Shown: positions 16,908 through 25,981, counted from the stretch's first letter. The stretch is 43,414 nucleotides of DNA from Vallitalea sp. (GCA_025210235.1 JAOASG010000069.1:1-43414), one strand, 5' to 3'. Translations and numbers: made by a program. The notes: generated by a model from the letters alone, not told the origin.

Positions 16908-17751
16908 ACATTTCTTTTTCTGAATAATCTTCTAAAGCTTTATCCCATGCCCGCAGAGTATAATTAAATTGTTTTCTTAATTTATAATTATCTAGAACAG
17001 AATACTTTGGTCTAATAGCTGGTCTTTCTAATTCTTCTGAACACATTGGCAATATTTCTTTATTAATATTAGATAATTGTAAAATTTTTTTAGCAAAATC
17101 ATACCAGCTACAATATCCTTCATTAGATACATGATAAGTTCCATAGGATTTCTGTTTAATAATAAAAATTATTGCATTTATTAAATCGATTGAATAAGTA
17201 GGTGATCCAATTTGGTCATTTACTACTTTTAGTTCATTTTTAGTACTTTTTCTAGAAGCATTAATTATTGTCTTTACAAAGTTATTTCCATTTTTACCAT
17301 ATAACCATGAAGTACGTATAATATAATGTTTGGGGGTTGCTTGACTAACTAATTTTTCTCCTAGTAATTTAGATTTTCCATAAATATTTAGTGGATTAGG
17401 TTTATCCAATTCGATATAAGGTTTTTCTTTTTTACCATCAAAAATATAATCTGTAGATATGTGGACTATGGTACTATTATATTTTTTTGAAGCATTTGCT
17501 AAATTATATGCACCATAAGCATTAATTTCATTTGCTAAAGAAACGTTTTTTTTACAATTATCAACATTAGTATATCCCGCACAATTAATTATAATATCTG
17601 GTTTTATATTAGAAAATATAGTATTAATTGAGGTAGTATTAGTTATATTTAATTCGTTTTTTGTTAAGCCAAACACATTATGAATAGGAGATAATAACCG
17701 AACAGCATCACTTCCTAATAAACCCATTGATCCAGTAATTAGAATTTTAAT
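16906..17751 (-). CDS. rmlD: dTDP-4-dehydrorhamnose reductase, apparently starting at an ATT codon
   Basis: RmlD proteins begin with a beta strand and GxxGxxG loop of the form MKILITGxxGxLG. The first ATG here (17727) falls inside that motif and would remove the strand. Reading upstream in frame gives ATT AAA ATT CTA ATT ACT GGA TCA before it, i.e. (M)KILITGSMGLLGS, preceded 5 bp upstream by AGAGGTG. No ATG, GTG or TTG lies at that position, so ATT at 17751 is the likely start, giving 281 aa. Other motifs fit RmlD: INCAGYTNVDNCK, STDYIFDG, YGKSKLLGE (catalytic YxxxK) and IRTSWLYG. It makes dTDP-L-rhamnose and lies 5 kb from rmlACB on the opposite strand. Confidence 0.85.
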   Translation of the reverse strand: MKILITGSMGLLGSDAVRLLSPIHNVFGLTKNELNITNTTSINTIFSNIKPDIIINCAGYTNVDNCKKNVSLANEINAYGAYNLANASKKYNSTIVHISTDYIFDGKKEKPYIELDKPNPLNIYGKSKLLGEKLVSQATPKHYIIRTSWLYGKNGNNFVKTIINASRKSTKNELKVVNDQIGSPTYSIDLINAIIFIIKQKSYGTYHVSNEGYCSWYDFAKKILQLSNINKEILPMCSEELERPAIRPKYSVLDNYKLRKQFNYTLRAWDKALEDYSEKEM

Positions 17752-17864
17752 AAAATCACCTCTATGTCATTTTGTATTAGAAACTATTAAGAAGATCATG
17801 TTAGCTAATCTTCTTTAATCTAATTATATTATGATATTGCTATAATTAGACTATGGATTTTGTA

Positions 17865-17892
17865 ACATCCTTAAAATCAAAGTAATACAATA
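17865..17892 (+). promoter_or_regulatory. Sigma-K-like promoter of the GT2 gene at 17937
   Basis: AC at 17865-17866 is followed after 17 bases by AATACAATA (17884-17892), one mismatch from CATANNNTA. This is the same AC-N17 layout as upstream of the small Gly/Tyr/Cys-rich gene and the collagen-like gene. It ends 44 bp before the ATG. Confidence 0.4.
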
Positions 17893-17936
17893 AATTAAGA
17901 CAAACTATAAAAATAATTTATCATGGAGGGATAGAT

Positions 17937-18803
17937 ATGAATGTACCTATGGTATGTTTTATTACATGGAATAGAGCAGGGATAGCAGCAAAAAATTTAA
18001 CAGCATTGCTTAATACTAAAGATGATTTTGAATTACATATTGTAGATAATAATTCAAAAGATAATATATGGGATTTTATTGTGAAGTTAGATGATAAACG
18101 AATAAAATCAAAAACAAGATTAGACTTAAATCGTGGAGTTATATACGCTAGAAATTATGTTTTGAAAAAAAGAAAGAAAGATCAATTTTTTATTATGATT
18201 GATGATGATGTATGTTTATATACTCCAAATTGGATATCTGAATATATGAAGGTAATGAATGCTTTTCCACAAGTAGGCTTACTTGGTGCGCTTAGAGATA
18301 CTTATTTTAAAGAAAAAAACTTAGCATTAGACCTTTCTAGCAAAGAGGGTATAAGTTATTATCCATATGAAAAAATTATAGGCTGCTGCGTTTGTATAAG
18401 ACCTGAAGTTTTCAATTATATTGGTTATTTTAACGAAGAAACATATGGAAATAGTATGGATACTAATATGAGAGTTAATGATTATACACCTTTTCACACT
18501 GGGATAATTCCAACTATAAAACTTAAGCAACCTCAAAGTATAAAATGTAGTGATTGTGTACTTAAAAAGTCATGTCCACTTGCAAATAATTCTAAGAAAT
18601 GCTATCAAGTATTTACTAGCAATGCAGAATTTGCGAAAAAAAGATTAACAAAAAATATGGAAAGGTATTTGAAAGAATTAAAATTAGGTAAAAGAACTGT
18701 TTATTGTGCATCAATACATGATCATATCTCTATGGAGAAATATGTCTATCATAAGGAATGGGCAGAAGAAAATTTTAGATTTTTTATAGAATATGCTAAT
18801 TGA
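17937..18803 (+). CDS. GT2-type glycosyltransferase with four-cysteine motif (paralogue C)
   Basis: The 288-aa protein is the third copy of the local GT2 family (PMVCFITWNRAGIAAKNL, LHIVDNNSKD). Unlike the other two it has DDD rather than END at residues 89-91, the more usual form of the metal-binding DXD motif. The extra motif is C204-X2-C207-X5-C213-X8-C222, followed by KRTVYCASIH and ENFRFFIEYAN. GT4-like gene C follows after 14 bp with its ribosome site overlapping the stop region, so both are probably translated from one message. Confidence 0.8.
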   Translation: MNVPMVCFITWNRAGIAAKNLTALLNTKDDFELHIVDNNSKDNIWDFIVKLDDKRIKSKTRLDLNRGVIYARNYVLKKRKKDQFFIMIDDDVCLYTPNWISEYMKVMNAFPQVGLLGALRDTYFKEKNLALDLSSKEGISYYPYEKIIGCCVCIRPEVFNYIGYFNEETYGNSMDTNMRVNDYTPFHTGIIPTIKLKQPQSIKCSDCVLKKSCPLANNSKKCYQVFTSNAEFAKKRLTKNMERYLKELKLGKRTVYCASIHDHISMEKYVYHKEWAEENFRFFIEYAN

Positions 18804-18817
18804 TAAAGGAGAGTTTA

Positions 18818-19872
18818 ATGAAAATATTATTTGTGTATGCAAACAGAGATGATCCATGTACAATAAAAAGTTGTTTTGAACTATCAAAAGGGTTAAAAAA
18901 ATATGTAGAATCATCAACAGAAGTATATTATACAAAATTAAATGATGAGTTGATTGAGGCAAATGATATAATTATTTTCCAAAGATTAGGTGCTAATGGT
19001 ATATTAATTTCAAAATTAGATGAAGAAAAAATCTTTGATATAATTAGAAGGTTTTATAACAAAAAAATATTTATATATATGATTGATGATTTGTTAATTG
19101 AAGAACAAAATGGATTGCCAAAAAGGTTTTTAAAAGAATGTCATTCTGTGATCTGTCCCAATGAACCTATGAAACAACAAGTTAATAGTTATTGTAAACA
19201 ATGCTTTATTCTAAGAACATATGTTGATATTGAGGCAATAGATGTAATAAAAAAAGAGATATAGAAGATTTTAACATTGCATGGGTAAGTACAGGAGCTA
19301 TAGGTAGAGAGCTTATTAAATCAATTATAATTAATATAAGAAAAGAATTTGATATTAAGTTCATAACAATGAGTGGTGCCGCTAATTTCTTGAAAGGTAT
19401 TGAGGGGGTTACTAATTATAAATATACTTCATTTGAAGATATGATATCAATATTAAAAAGTACACAAATATTATTAAGTCCCTATCCAATTAACGATATA
19501 TACTTTAAGACACGAATTGAAACAAGAAGTAAAAAAACTATAAAAGAATGTTTGGATTGTAAATCTGAAATAAAATATGCTATAGCAGGAGCTACTAGAA
19601 ATGTACTTATTTCAAGCAAAATAGCACCATATATCTACTCAATTAGAAATAATGAAAATGGATTATTAGTAAATAATAAAGTAGATGAGTGGGTAAATGC
19701 AATTAAATATATATATTTAAATAAAAATATACATCAAAAATTAATAATAGAAGCTAATAATGATGTATTAAATCGCTACTCTCTAGATTATGCTGCTACA
19801 AAGGCGATAGAAATATTTAATTATATTATTGATGATTTTTATACAAGTCATGAAGTAAAGATAGATATTTAG
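18818..19872 (+). pseudogene. GT4-like glycosyltransferase gene split by a -1 frameshift at an A7 tract
   Basis: The first part runs from the ATG at 18818 (AAAGGAG site 8 bp upstream) to a stop at 19262-19264. The reading continues without a stop in the -1 frame to 19872 as KRDIEDFNIAWVSTGA..., so the two parts make one protein of about 351 residues, the size of its neighbours. The frames meet at seven A (19249-19255); one more A, or a -1 slip on A-AAA-AAA, restores the protein. The N-part has a Rossmann-like start (MKILFVYANRDD), and the C-part has the NENGLLVNNKVDEWVNAI segment seen also at 24105-25148. It could be a pseudogene, a phase-variable gene, a programmed frameshift or a sequencing error in a homopolymer. 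Its tail overlaps the convergent gene at 19826 by 47 bp. Confidence 0.75.
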
Positions 19873-20839
19873 TATATTGAGTTTTTTCTGAATAAAGATT
19901 TGAACGAGAAATCATTTTATTTCTATAAACATCCTGTTGTTCAAGCGTTAATAGTATTTTTTTCTTTAAATCTTCTATATTGACATTAGGAAAAGTATGA
20001 ATATCACTACTACAATCTGCAAGTAAAGCAGCATCTCCTAATAACTCAGGTAAACTTCCAGAATTTAATCCTACTAAGGGTGTTCCTGTGTGCATTGTTT
20101 CAATTACCATATTCGAGCATCCTTCATGTGCTTTAAGATGAAGAATTAGATCTGAATCTTGTAAATAATTAGGCATTGATGAATAGTCAATTGGTTTCAA
20201 AAGATTAATTTTAGTGATATTAGGTAGTTTGGCATTAACAGCAAAATCATGGACTTCTTTTGGAGCAAGTCCTAACAACCAAAATTCTATGTCTTTATTA
20301 TTTTTTAGTAATTTAGCGACCTCAATTAATAGATTAACGGATTTAAAAGCAGTATTTGAAGCTCCCCAATAAGCTGTTGATAATATTATCTTCTTATTTT
20401 TGCTGCTTTTTAATGGAACCTGTGGATTAAAAGAGGTAGTATTAGTACTATTGTAGATAATATGTCCATCAGGTTCTTTTCCGTTATATAGACTTCCAAA
20501 TAATTCTTTCTTAGAAAAATTACTTTGATAAACAATACAATCTGCATATTTAATTAATTGTTTTAAGTGTTCATTTCCGTCTTTTATAATTCTTTGATCA
20601 TCATAATTATAATCTAGAAAAATAGCACCGAGTCTTTGTAATATTTTTATATTATGATCTTTAAGATATTTCAATTCTTCAGGTTTTGAATAGTTAGCTA
20701 CAGAACAAAAAACATCTATATTATCTTTATAACTAAAATATACTTTATGACCTTTTGAAACGCAAAAATCACTAAAGGTCTTAATCCATGTTATAGCACC
20801 GCCTTTACCAATAGGTTTTCTTGAAAAGCCAATTTTCAT
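19826..20839 (-). CDS. GT4-like glycosyltransferase (paralogue of the gene at 12671-13684)
   Basis: The 337-aa protein starts MKIGFSRKPIGKGGAITWI and shares VFCSVAN, NIKILQRLGAI, YNGKEPDGHIIYNSTNT and the C-terminal ETMHTGTPLVGLNSGSLPEL with its duplicate at 12671. The GT4 C-domain carries the nucleotide-sugar-binding region. The ATG has an AAAGGAG site. It is the only gene on its strand here and probably has its own promoter (20887-20914). Confidence 0.8.
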   Translation of the reverse strand: MKIGFSRKPIGKGGAITWIKTFSDFCVSKGHKVYFSYKDNIDVFCSVANYSKPEELKYLKDHNIKILQRLGAIFLDYNYDDQRIIKDGNEHLKQLIKYADCIVYQSNFSKKELFGSLYNGKEPDGHIIYNSTNTTSFNPQVPLKSSKNKKIILSTAYWGASNTAFKSVNLLIEVAKLLKNNKDIEFWLLGLAPKEVHDFAVNAKLPNITKINLLKPIDYSSMPNYLQDSDLILHLKAHEGCSNMVIETMHTGTPLVGLNSGSLPELLGDAALLADCSSDIHTFPNVNIEDLKKKILLTLEQQDVYRNKMISRSNLYSEKTQYTKYLSLLHDLYKNHQ

Positions 20840-20886
20840 AATTATATGCTCCTTTTTGTAGTAGTTTTGCAGTTCTTTAGATATTT

Positions 20887-20914
20887 TATTATATCTACAT
20901 AACTATTAATTCGT
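20887..20914 (-). promoter_or_regulatory. Possible sigma-K-like promoter of the GT4-like gene at 19826-20839
   Basis: On the minus strand AC (20913-20914) is followed after 17 bases by GATATAATA (20887-20895), one mismatch from CATANNNTA. TATAAT inside the same stretch could equally be a sigma-A -10, so the assignment is weak. Confidence 0.3.
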
Positions 20915-20927
20915 GAAAATGAATTAG

Positions 20928-20976
20928 TAATAACTTTGCATTATATTAAAGAATTAACTGAATGTAGTTTGCAATT
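20928..20976. repeat. Intergenic palindromic repeat family, partial copy
   Basis: The segment ending AATGTAGTTTGCAATTA resembles the arm of the repeat at 40339-40441 (TGCAAAACTACATTA in reverse complement), preceded by the AAAGAATTAA stretch also found there. The rest of the gap 20840-21086 shows only the promoter region on the minus strand and the ribosome site of the next gene. Confidence 0.4.
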
Positions 20977-21086
20977 AAAAATATGTGGACAAAGAGTAAC
21001 ATTATTTTTATGAAGTCAATATAATAAAGTAACACTACTATTTTTATGTAAAAAAAGTAGAGTATTGAATTTTGAGGTGAATGAAA

Positions 21087-22232
21087 ATGTCAATACAATT
21101 ATTTGTTCCTACCTTTAGAGTTGAAGAATGCCTTAAAGAAATAAAAGAATGCCTTGATAAAGGGTGGACAGGACTAGGATATAAAACTATTAAATTTGAA
21201 GAAAAGTGGAAAGAATATACCAATTTTCCATATGCTCATTTTATAAACTCTGCAACTGTTGGATTGCATTTAGCTGTTAAAATTCTAAAAAATGAATGTA
21301 AATGGGAAGATGGTGATGAAATTATTTCTACGCCTATTACGTTTGTATCTACAAATCATGCAATTGCATATGAAAATCTGAAAGTAGTATTTGCTGATGT
21401 TGATAAATATTTATGTTTAGATCCGATTGATGTAAGAAAAAAAATAACAAGCAAAACAAGAGCCATTATGTTTGTAGGTGTAGGCGGAAATGCTGGGAAA
21501 TATAAAGAGATATTAAAGATATGTAAGGAATTTAATTTAAAGCTTATTCTAGATGCTGCTCATATGAGTGGTACAAGACTTAATGGAGAAATTATAGGGA
21601 AAGAAGCAGATGCAGTTATATATTCATTTCAAGCTGTTAAAAATTTACCTACTGCTGATTCAGGAATGATTTGTTTTAAAGAAGAAAAATATGACAAGTT
21701 AGCAAGAAAGTTAACATGGCTTGGAATTAATAAAGATACTTATACTCGTTCTAAAAACAAAGAATCATATAAATGGAAATATGATGTAGAATGTGTTGGC
21801 TATAAATATCATGGTAATTCAATAATGGCAAGTATTGCACTTGTACAACTTAAATATTTAGATAAAGATAATTCATACAGAAGGCAAATTGCCACTTGGT
21901 ATGATGAGGCATTTAAACATCATAAAAATTTGATAAAACCAATTTCTATCATAGATGGGTGCGAATCATCTAGACATCTCTACATTATTGAAGTAAACAA
22001 TAGAGACGAGGTAATTATGGCATTAAATTTAATTGATATTTATCCAGGTGTGCATTATAGAGATAATACTGAATATGAAATGTATAAATATGGAAAAGGC
22101 ACTTGTCAAAATGCACATAGATTAAGTAAACGAATTTTATCACTTCCTATGCATTTAAGATTAACAAAAGAAGATATTAATAAAATTTCACGTAATGTAA
22201 TAAAATTTGCTAGTAGCATTAAGGAGGACTAA
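21087..22232 (+). CDS. DegT/DnrJ/EryC1-family PLP aminotransferase (second copy, divergent)
   Basis: The 381-aa protein has the PLP Lys in FQAVKNLPTADSG (about K185), the cofactor Asp in LILDAAHMSG, and STPITFVSTNHAI, all typical of sugar aminotransferases in this family. I chose the ATG at 21087 (MSIQLF) over one 6 bp upstream because GAGGTG is then at normal distance. It is only distantly like the aminotransferase at 7409, so it probably acts on another keto sugar. The GNAT-dehydrogenase fusion starts 3 bp after its stop, so the two work together; an amino sugar N-acetylated by the GNAT domain is the simple expectation. Confidence 0.8.
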   Translation: MSIQLFVPTFRVEECLKEIKECLDKGWTGLGYKTIKFEEKWKEYTNFPYAHFINSATVGLHLAVKILKNECKWEDGDEIISTPITFVSTNHAIAYENLKVVFADVDKYLCLDPIDVRKKITSKTRAIMFVGVGGNAGKYKEILKICKEFNLKLILDAAHMSGTRLNGEIIGKEADAVIYSFQAVKNLPTADSGMICFKEEKYDKLARKLTWLGINKDTYTRSKNKESYKWKYDVECVGYKYHGNSIMASIALVQLKYLDKDNSYRRQIATWYDEAFKHHKNLIKPISIIDGCESSRHLYIIEVNNRDEVIMALNLIDIYPGVHYRDNTEYEMYKYGKGTCQNAHRLSKRILSLPMHLRLTKEDINKISRNVIKFASSIKED

Positions 22233-22234
22233 TA

Positions 22235-24043
22235 TTGAAACATAATTACATTATCAAAGAAAACAATATCTATATAAGGTCCATAAGTGAAGAAGATTTG
22301 AAATTAATAGTAAGTTGGAGAAATAAGGATTCTATTAGAAAATGGTTTGTTAATCAAAATGTATTAAATATAAATAAACAAGAAGAATGGTTTAGTAAAT
22401 ATCTAATTGAAGAAAATAATTATATATTTATAATTGAAGAACAAAAAGAATTTAAACAACCTATTGGTATGGCTTCAATATATAATATAAATGAAGAAAA
22501 GCAAGAAGCAGAGTTTGGAAGACTATTAATAGGATTGGATGAAGCTAGGGGTAAAGGTATAAGCAAAATAATAGTTAATTCAATATGTAAATTTGCTTTT
22601 GAGAAATTTAATCTTAAAAAGGTGTACTTAGAAGTATTTAAGGAAAATAAAATAGCTATAAGAACTTATAAAAAATGTGGATTTAAATATTGTTATGAAA
22701 AAGAAGTGAATAATAAAAAATTAATTAGAATGGAAGTTTTATTAGGTGAGAAATATAATTTGATTTCTGTAATTGGACTAGGCTATGTAGGATTACCTTT
22801 GGCTGTTAATTTTGCTGAAAGAGGTAAACAAGTAATTGCATTTGATATTAACAGTGAAAAGATTGAATTATATAAAAAAGGTCAAGATACTACAAATGAA
22901 ATAGGACATAAAAGATTAAGCCTTACAAAAAATATTAAATTCACATCAAATCCAGAAGATTTAAAGTGTTCAAGGTTTCATATTATTGCTGTACCAACAC
23001 CAGTGGATAATGCAAAAGTACCTAATTTAAACGCTGTAAAAAGTGCTACAAAAATAGTTGGGCAAAATCTTATAAAAGGTTCTATTGTTGTATTTGAATC
23101 TACTGTATATCCAGGAGTAACAGAAGAAATTTGTGTACCTATATTAGAAAAAGAATCAGGGTTAATATATAAAAAAGATTTTAAAGTAGGGTATTCTCCA
23201 GAAAGAATTAATCCTGGAGACAAAGTTCATACAGTTGAAAAAATAAAAAAAGTAGTTTCAGGTTGTGATAAAGAATCCTTAGATGTTATATCAAAAACAT
23301 ATTCAGTTCTTACAGATGGAGGAGTGTATCATGCATCATCTATAAAAGTAGCTGAGGCTGCAAAAATTATTGAAAACGCTCAAAGAGATATAAACATTGC
23401 ATTTATAAATGAAGTTGCAATTATATTTGATAAAATGGAAATTGATACTAAAGAAGTACTAGAAGCTGCTAGTACTAAATGGAATTTTTTGAATTTTAAT
23501 CCTGGATTAGTAGGAGGTCATTGCATTGGAATTGATCCTTATTATTTGACTTATAAGGCACAACAATTAAATTATAGACCAGAAGTTATTTTGTCTGGAA
23601 GAAGAATAAATGATAATATGGGAAAAGTCATAGCAGAAAAAACCGTAGAAAAATTAATAGCAAATGATCAAAAGGTCAAAGATGCGAAAGTATTAATTAT
23701 GGGAATAACGTTTAAAGAAGATGTGCCAGATCTTAGAAATTCTAAGGTGAAAGATGTTATAGATGAGTTAAGAAAGTATAAGTTAAATATAATAATAAAT
23801 GATCCTTTAGCTGATAAAGAAGAAGTTGCATTACAATATGATTTAGAGCAAATTGATTTGGATAAAGTTAAAGATATAGATGCAATTATCATTTGTGTAT
23901 CTCATAAACAATATAAAAAAATTAATTTATTAGATTTGAAAAAGTATTATAATGCGAATATTAATAAACCTGTACTTATTGATATAAAAGGAATTTATGA
24001 TAAAAATAAAGCTGAAGAAATGTATAGTTACTGGAGATTATAA
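22235..24043 (+). CDS. Fusion of a GNAT acetyltransferase and a UDP-HexNAc 6-dehydrogenase (WbpA/TviB type)
   Basis: The 602-aa protein starts with TTG behind AAGGAGG. Residues 1-165 are a GNAT domain (IYIRSISEEDL, then EFGRLLIG, the acetyl-CoA loop RGKGIS near 105, and YKKCGFKY). Residues 176-602 are a complete nucleotide-sugar dehydrogenase: GLGYVGLP near 181, AVPTPVD, ESTVYPG, EAAKIIENAQRDINIA, and the catalytic Cys in PGLVGGHCIGIDPYYL at about C429, the form seen in TviB/WbpA-type enzymes that oxidise UDP-GlcNAc or UDP-GalNAc at C6. There is no stop or ribosome site between the domains. It follows the DegT gene, so one short operon would supply a transaminase, an N-acetyltransferase and a 6-dehydrogenase. 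Confidence 0.85.
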   Translation: MKHNYIIKENNIYIRSISEEDLKLIVSWRNKDSIRKWFVNQNVLNINKQEEWFSKYLIEENNYIFIIEEQKEFKQPIGMASIYNINEEKQEAEFGRLLIGLDEARGKGISKIIVNSICKFAFEKFNLKKVYLEVFKENKIAIRTYKKCGFKYCYEKEVNNKKLIRMEVLLGEKYNLISVIGLGYVGLPLAVNFAERGKQVIAFDINSEKIELYKKGQDTTNEIGHKRLSLTKNIKFTSNPEDLKCSRFHIIAVPTPVDNAKVPNLNAVKSATKIVGQNLIKGSIVVFESTVYPGVTEEICVPILEKESGLIYKKDFKVGYSPERINPGDKVHTVEKIKKVVSGCDKESLDVISKTYSVLTDGGVYHASSIKVAEAAKIIENAQRDINIAFINEVAIIFDKMEIDTKEVLEAASTKWNFLNFNPGLVGGHCIGIDPYYLTYKAQQLNYRPEVILSGRRINDNMGKVIAEKTVEKLIANDQKVKDAKVLIMGITFKEDVPDLRNSKVKDVIDELRKYKLNIIINDPLADKEEVALQYDLEQIDLDKVKDIDAIIICVSHKQYKKINLLDLKKYYNANINKPVLIDIKGIYDKNKAEEMYSYWRL

Positions 24044-24104
24044 GCAAATTATAATTACCATAAGAGATGCTAAATTAGGTATCTCTTTTAATTGGGGGGA
24101 TTTA

Positions 24105-25148
24105 ATGAAAACAAATGTACTAGCTTTTTGTTTTAAAACTATACCATCGGCTGTAATAGGAGTTATAAAACCTTTAGAAAAAATGGAACAAAAACAAATT
24201 CTTAATTTTAAATATAAAGAAACAAGAAATATTACTGAGCAAGATATTGAGTTAGCTGATGTTATAATATGTATAAGAGGAGCAGAAGAAATTGAGGTAC
24301 ATATTGTAGATAGATGCAAGGATCAAGGAAAATATTTAATAAATTATTTAGATGATGATTTATTAAATATTAATACTCTATCCAATTCTTATAATAAATC
24401 ATATTTTGAAAAAGAGAATGTTAGAAATAACTTAAAATTAATTATGAAAAAAAGTAATTGTTTGTGGACAACAAATAATAAAATTGCAGTAAATTATAGT
24501 AGTTTTTTTGATAAAGTTATAGTAACTAATGCACCTGCGTTATTATTAAATGCTAAAAATACTGAGATTAGTCAAATTAATAATAAAAATTTTATAACTA
24601 TTGGGTTTGCAGGAGGTATTGATCATAGAGCTTTTTTTGAGAAAATTCTAATGCGTCCGTTTAGAAACATTTTTGTTGAGTATAAAGATAAAATAAAAAT
24701 AGAAATTTTTGGCTTTATGCCTTATTATATGCATAATTTACCATTAAGTTATTATGAGTACAAAGAAGATTATAATCAATATAAATCATTTATGCTATCA
24801 AGAAAATGGGATATAGCTTTAGCACCATTAGAAAATACTTCTTTTCATTCTTGTAAATATTTTAATAAATTTTTAGAGTATGGGTCTATAAAAGCTGCTG
24901 GTATTTATTCTAATGTAGAGCCATATACACTAATTGTACAAAATAATAATAATGGTTTATTAGTTGATAATAATACTAAAGATTGGTTAAATGCAATTAT
25001 TTCTTTAATTAATAATGAACAAAAAAGAATGGATATTATTAATAATGCATATTTATTATTAAAAGATAAGTTTAATGTTGATAAAATAGCATCTGATATA
25101 ATAAATGCTATTCCTGAGTTATATCAATATAAAGCAATTAGTCAATAA
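24105..25148 (+). CDS. GT4-like glycosyltransferase
   Basis: The start at 24105 (MKTNVLAFCFK) is preferred because GGGGGGA lies just upstream; longer readings would run into the preceding gene. The 347-aa protein has a Rossmann-like N-half (LADVIICIRGAEE, NYLDDDLLNI) and a GT4-like C-half (ISQ..TIGFAGGIDHRAFFEK, then WDIALAPLENTSFHSCKYFNKFLEYGS-type region, then NNNGLLVDNNTKDWLNAI). The end resembles the frameshifted gene at 18818. Proteins of this shape occur as extra glycosyltransferases in surface-glycan loci. The donor is unknown. Confidence 0.7.
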   Translation: MKTNVLAFCFKTIPSAVIGVIKPLEKMEQKQILNFKYKETRNITEQDIELADVIICIRGAEEIEVHIVDRCKDQGKYLINYLDDDLLNINTLSNSYNKSYFEKENVRNNLKLIMKKSNCLWTTNNKIAVNYSSFFDKVIVTNAPALLLNAKNTEISQINNKNFITIGFAGGIDHRAFFEKILMRPFRNIFVEYKDKIKIEIFGFMPYYMHNLPLSYYEYKEDYNQYKSFMLSRKWDIALAPLENTSFHSCKYFNKFLEYGSIKAAGIYSNVEPYTLIVQNNNNGLLVDNNTKDWLNAIISLINNEQKRMDIINNAYLLLKDKFNVDKIASDIINAIPELYQYKAISQ

Positions 25149-25197
25149 AATTATAGTTGTTTTTTTCACGGAAAATTTCATTTCCATTCATTAAGTA

Positions 25198-25265
25198 AGT
25201 CTAGCGAATCATTTATAAATAAAACTTCCATAAATAAATACCCATTGGCTGGGCTAATTACATAA
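25198..25265 (+). repeat. Dispersed repeat, copy 1 (TCTAGCGAATCATTTAT ... GGGCTAATTA)
   Basis: The segment begins TCTAGCGAATCATTTAT and ends GGGCTAATTA about 60 bp later. The same two blocks at almost the same spacing recur at 41309-41362. The middle differs. It fills much of the gap between the genes at 24105 and 25308. No protein or known RNA family is recognised in it. Confidence 0.5.
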
Positions 25266-25307
25266 GTAAAAAAAGAAAGTAAAAAATAATAGGTGGTAAT
25301 AAATTGT

Positions 25308-25970
25308 ATGAATGATAGGAAGATAGCTTTTATAATATGTGTAAATAATAAACGATTATACAAAAAGGCAGTAGATTATATTAAAAAGTTATATATTCCG
25401 GATAATTATAGCATAGATATAATTGTTATTGAACATGCAGTTAGTATGACAGGAGGATACAATAAAGGAATTGATTTATCAGACGCTAAGTATAAAGTTT
25501 ATTTACATCAAGATGTATTTATAATAAATAAAAATTTCATAAGAGATATATTAGAAATATTTATTAAAAATAATTATGTTGGATTAATTGGAGTAATTGG
25601 TGCAAGAGATATTCCTTCTAGTGGTATTTGGTGGCAATCTTATAATAAAGAAGGAAAGGTATTTGATAGTCATGCGGGGAGAATGGAGTTACTTAATTTT
25701 CAAAATGATGAAAGTAAACATATAATGGTTAATGCTTTAGATGGACTTATTATGATAACTCAGTATGATATACCTTGGAGAGAAGATGTTTTTGATGGTT
25801 GGCATTTTTATGATTTATCTCAATGCATGGAATTTAAAAGAAAAGGATATAAGATATTAATTCCATATCAAGAAAAACCATGGTGTATTCATGATTGTGG
25901 ATTAGTTAATTTATCAGATTATGATAGGTATAGAGCATTGTTTCTAAAAGAGTATATAGATGAACTATAA
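25308..25970 (+). CDS. GT2-like glycosyltransferase (Glyco_tranf_2_5-like)
   Basis: The 220-aa protein starts MNDRKIAFIICVNN and carries DIIVIEHAVSMTGGYNKGID, YKVYLHQDVFII (HQD in the DXD position) and a C-terminal WHFYDLSQCMEFKRKGYKI segment, as in small GT-A proteins related to the streptomycin StrF-like group. I chose the ATG at 25308 over a GTG at 25293 because that GTG lies inside the AGGTGG ribosome site. It is part of the glycan island; the acceptor is unknown. Confidence 0.75.
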   Translation: MNDRKIAFIICVNNKRLYKKAVDYIKKLYIPDNYSIDIIVIEHAVSMTGGYNKGIDLSDAKYKVYLHQDVFIINKNFIRDILEIFIKNNYVGLIGVIGARDIPSSGIWWQSYNKEGKVFDSHAGRMELLNFQNDESKHIMVNALDGLIMITQYDIPWREDVFDGWHFYDLSQCMEFKRKGYKILIPYQEKPWCIHDCGLVNLSDYDRYRALFLKEYIDEL

Positions 25971-25981
25971 ATAGAGGTAAC

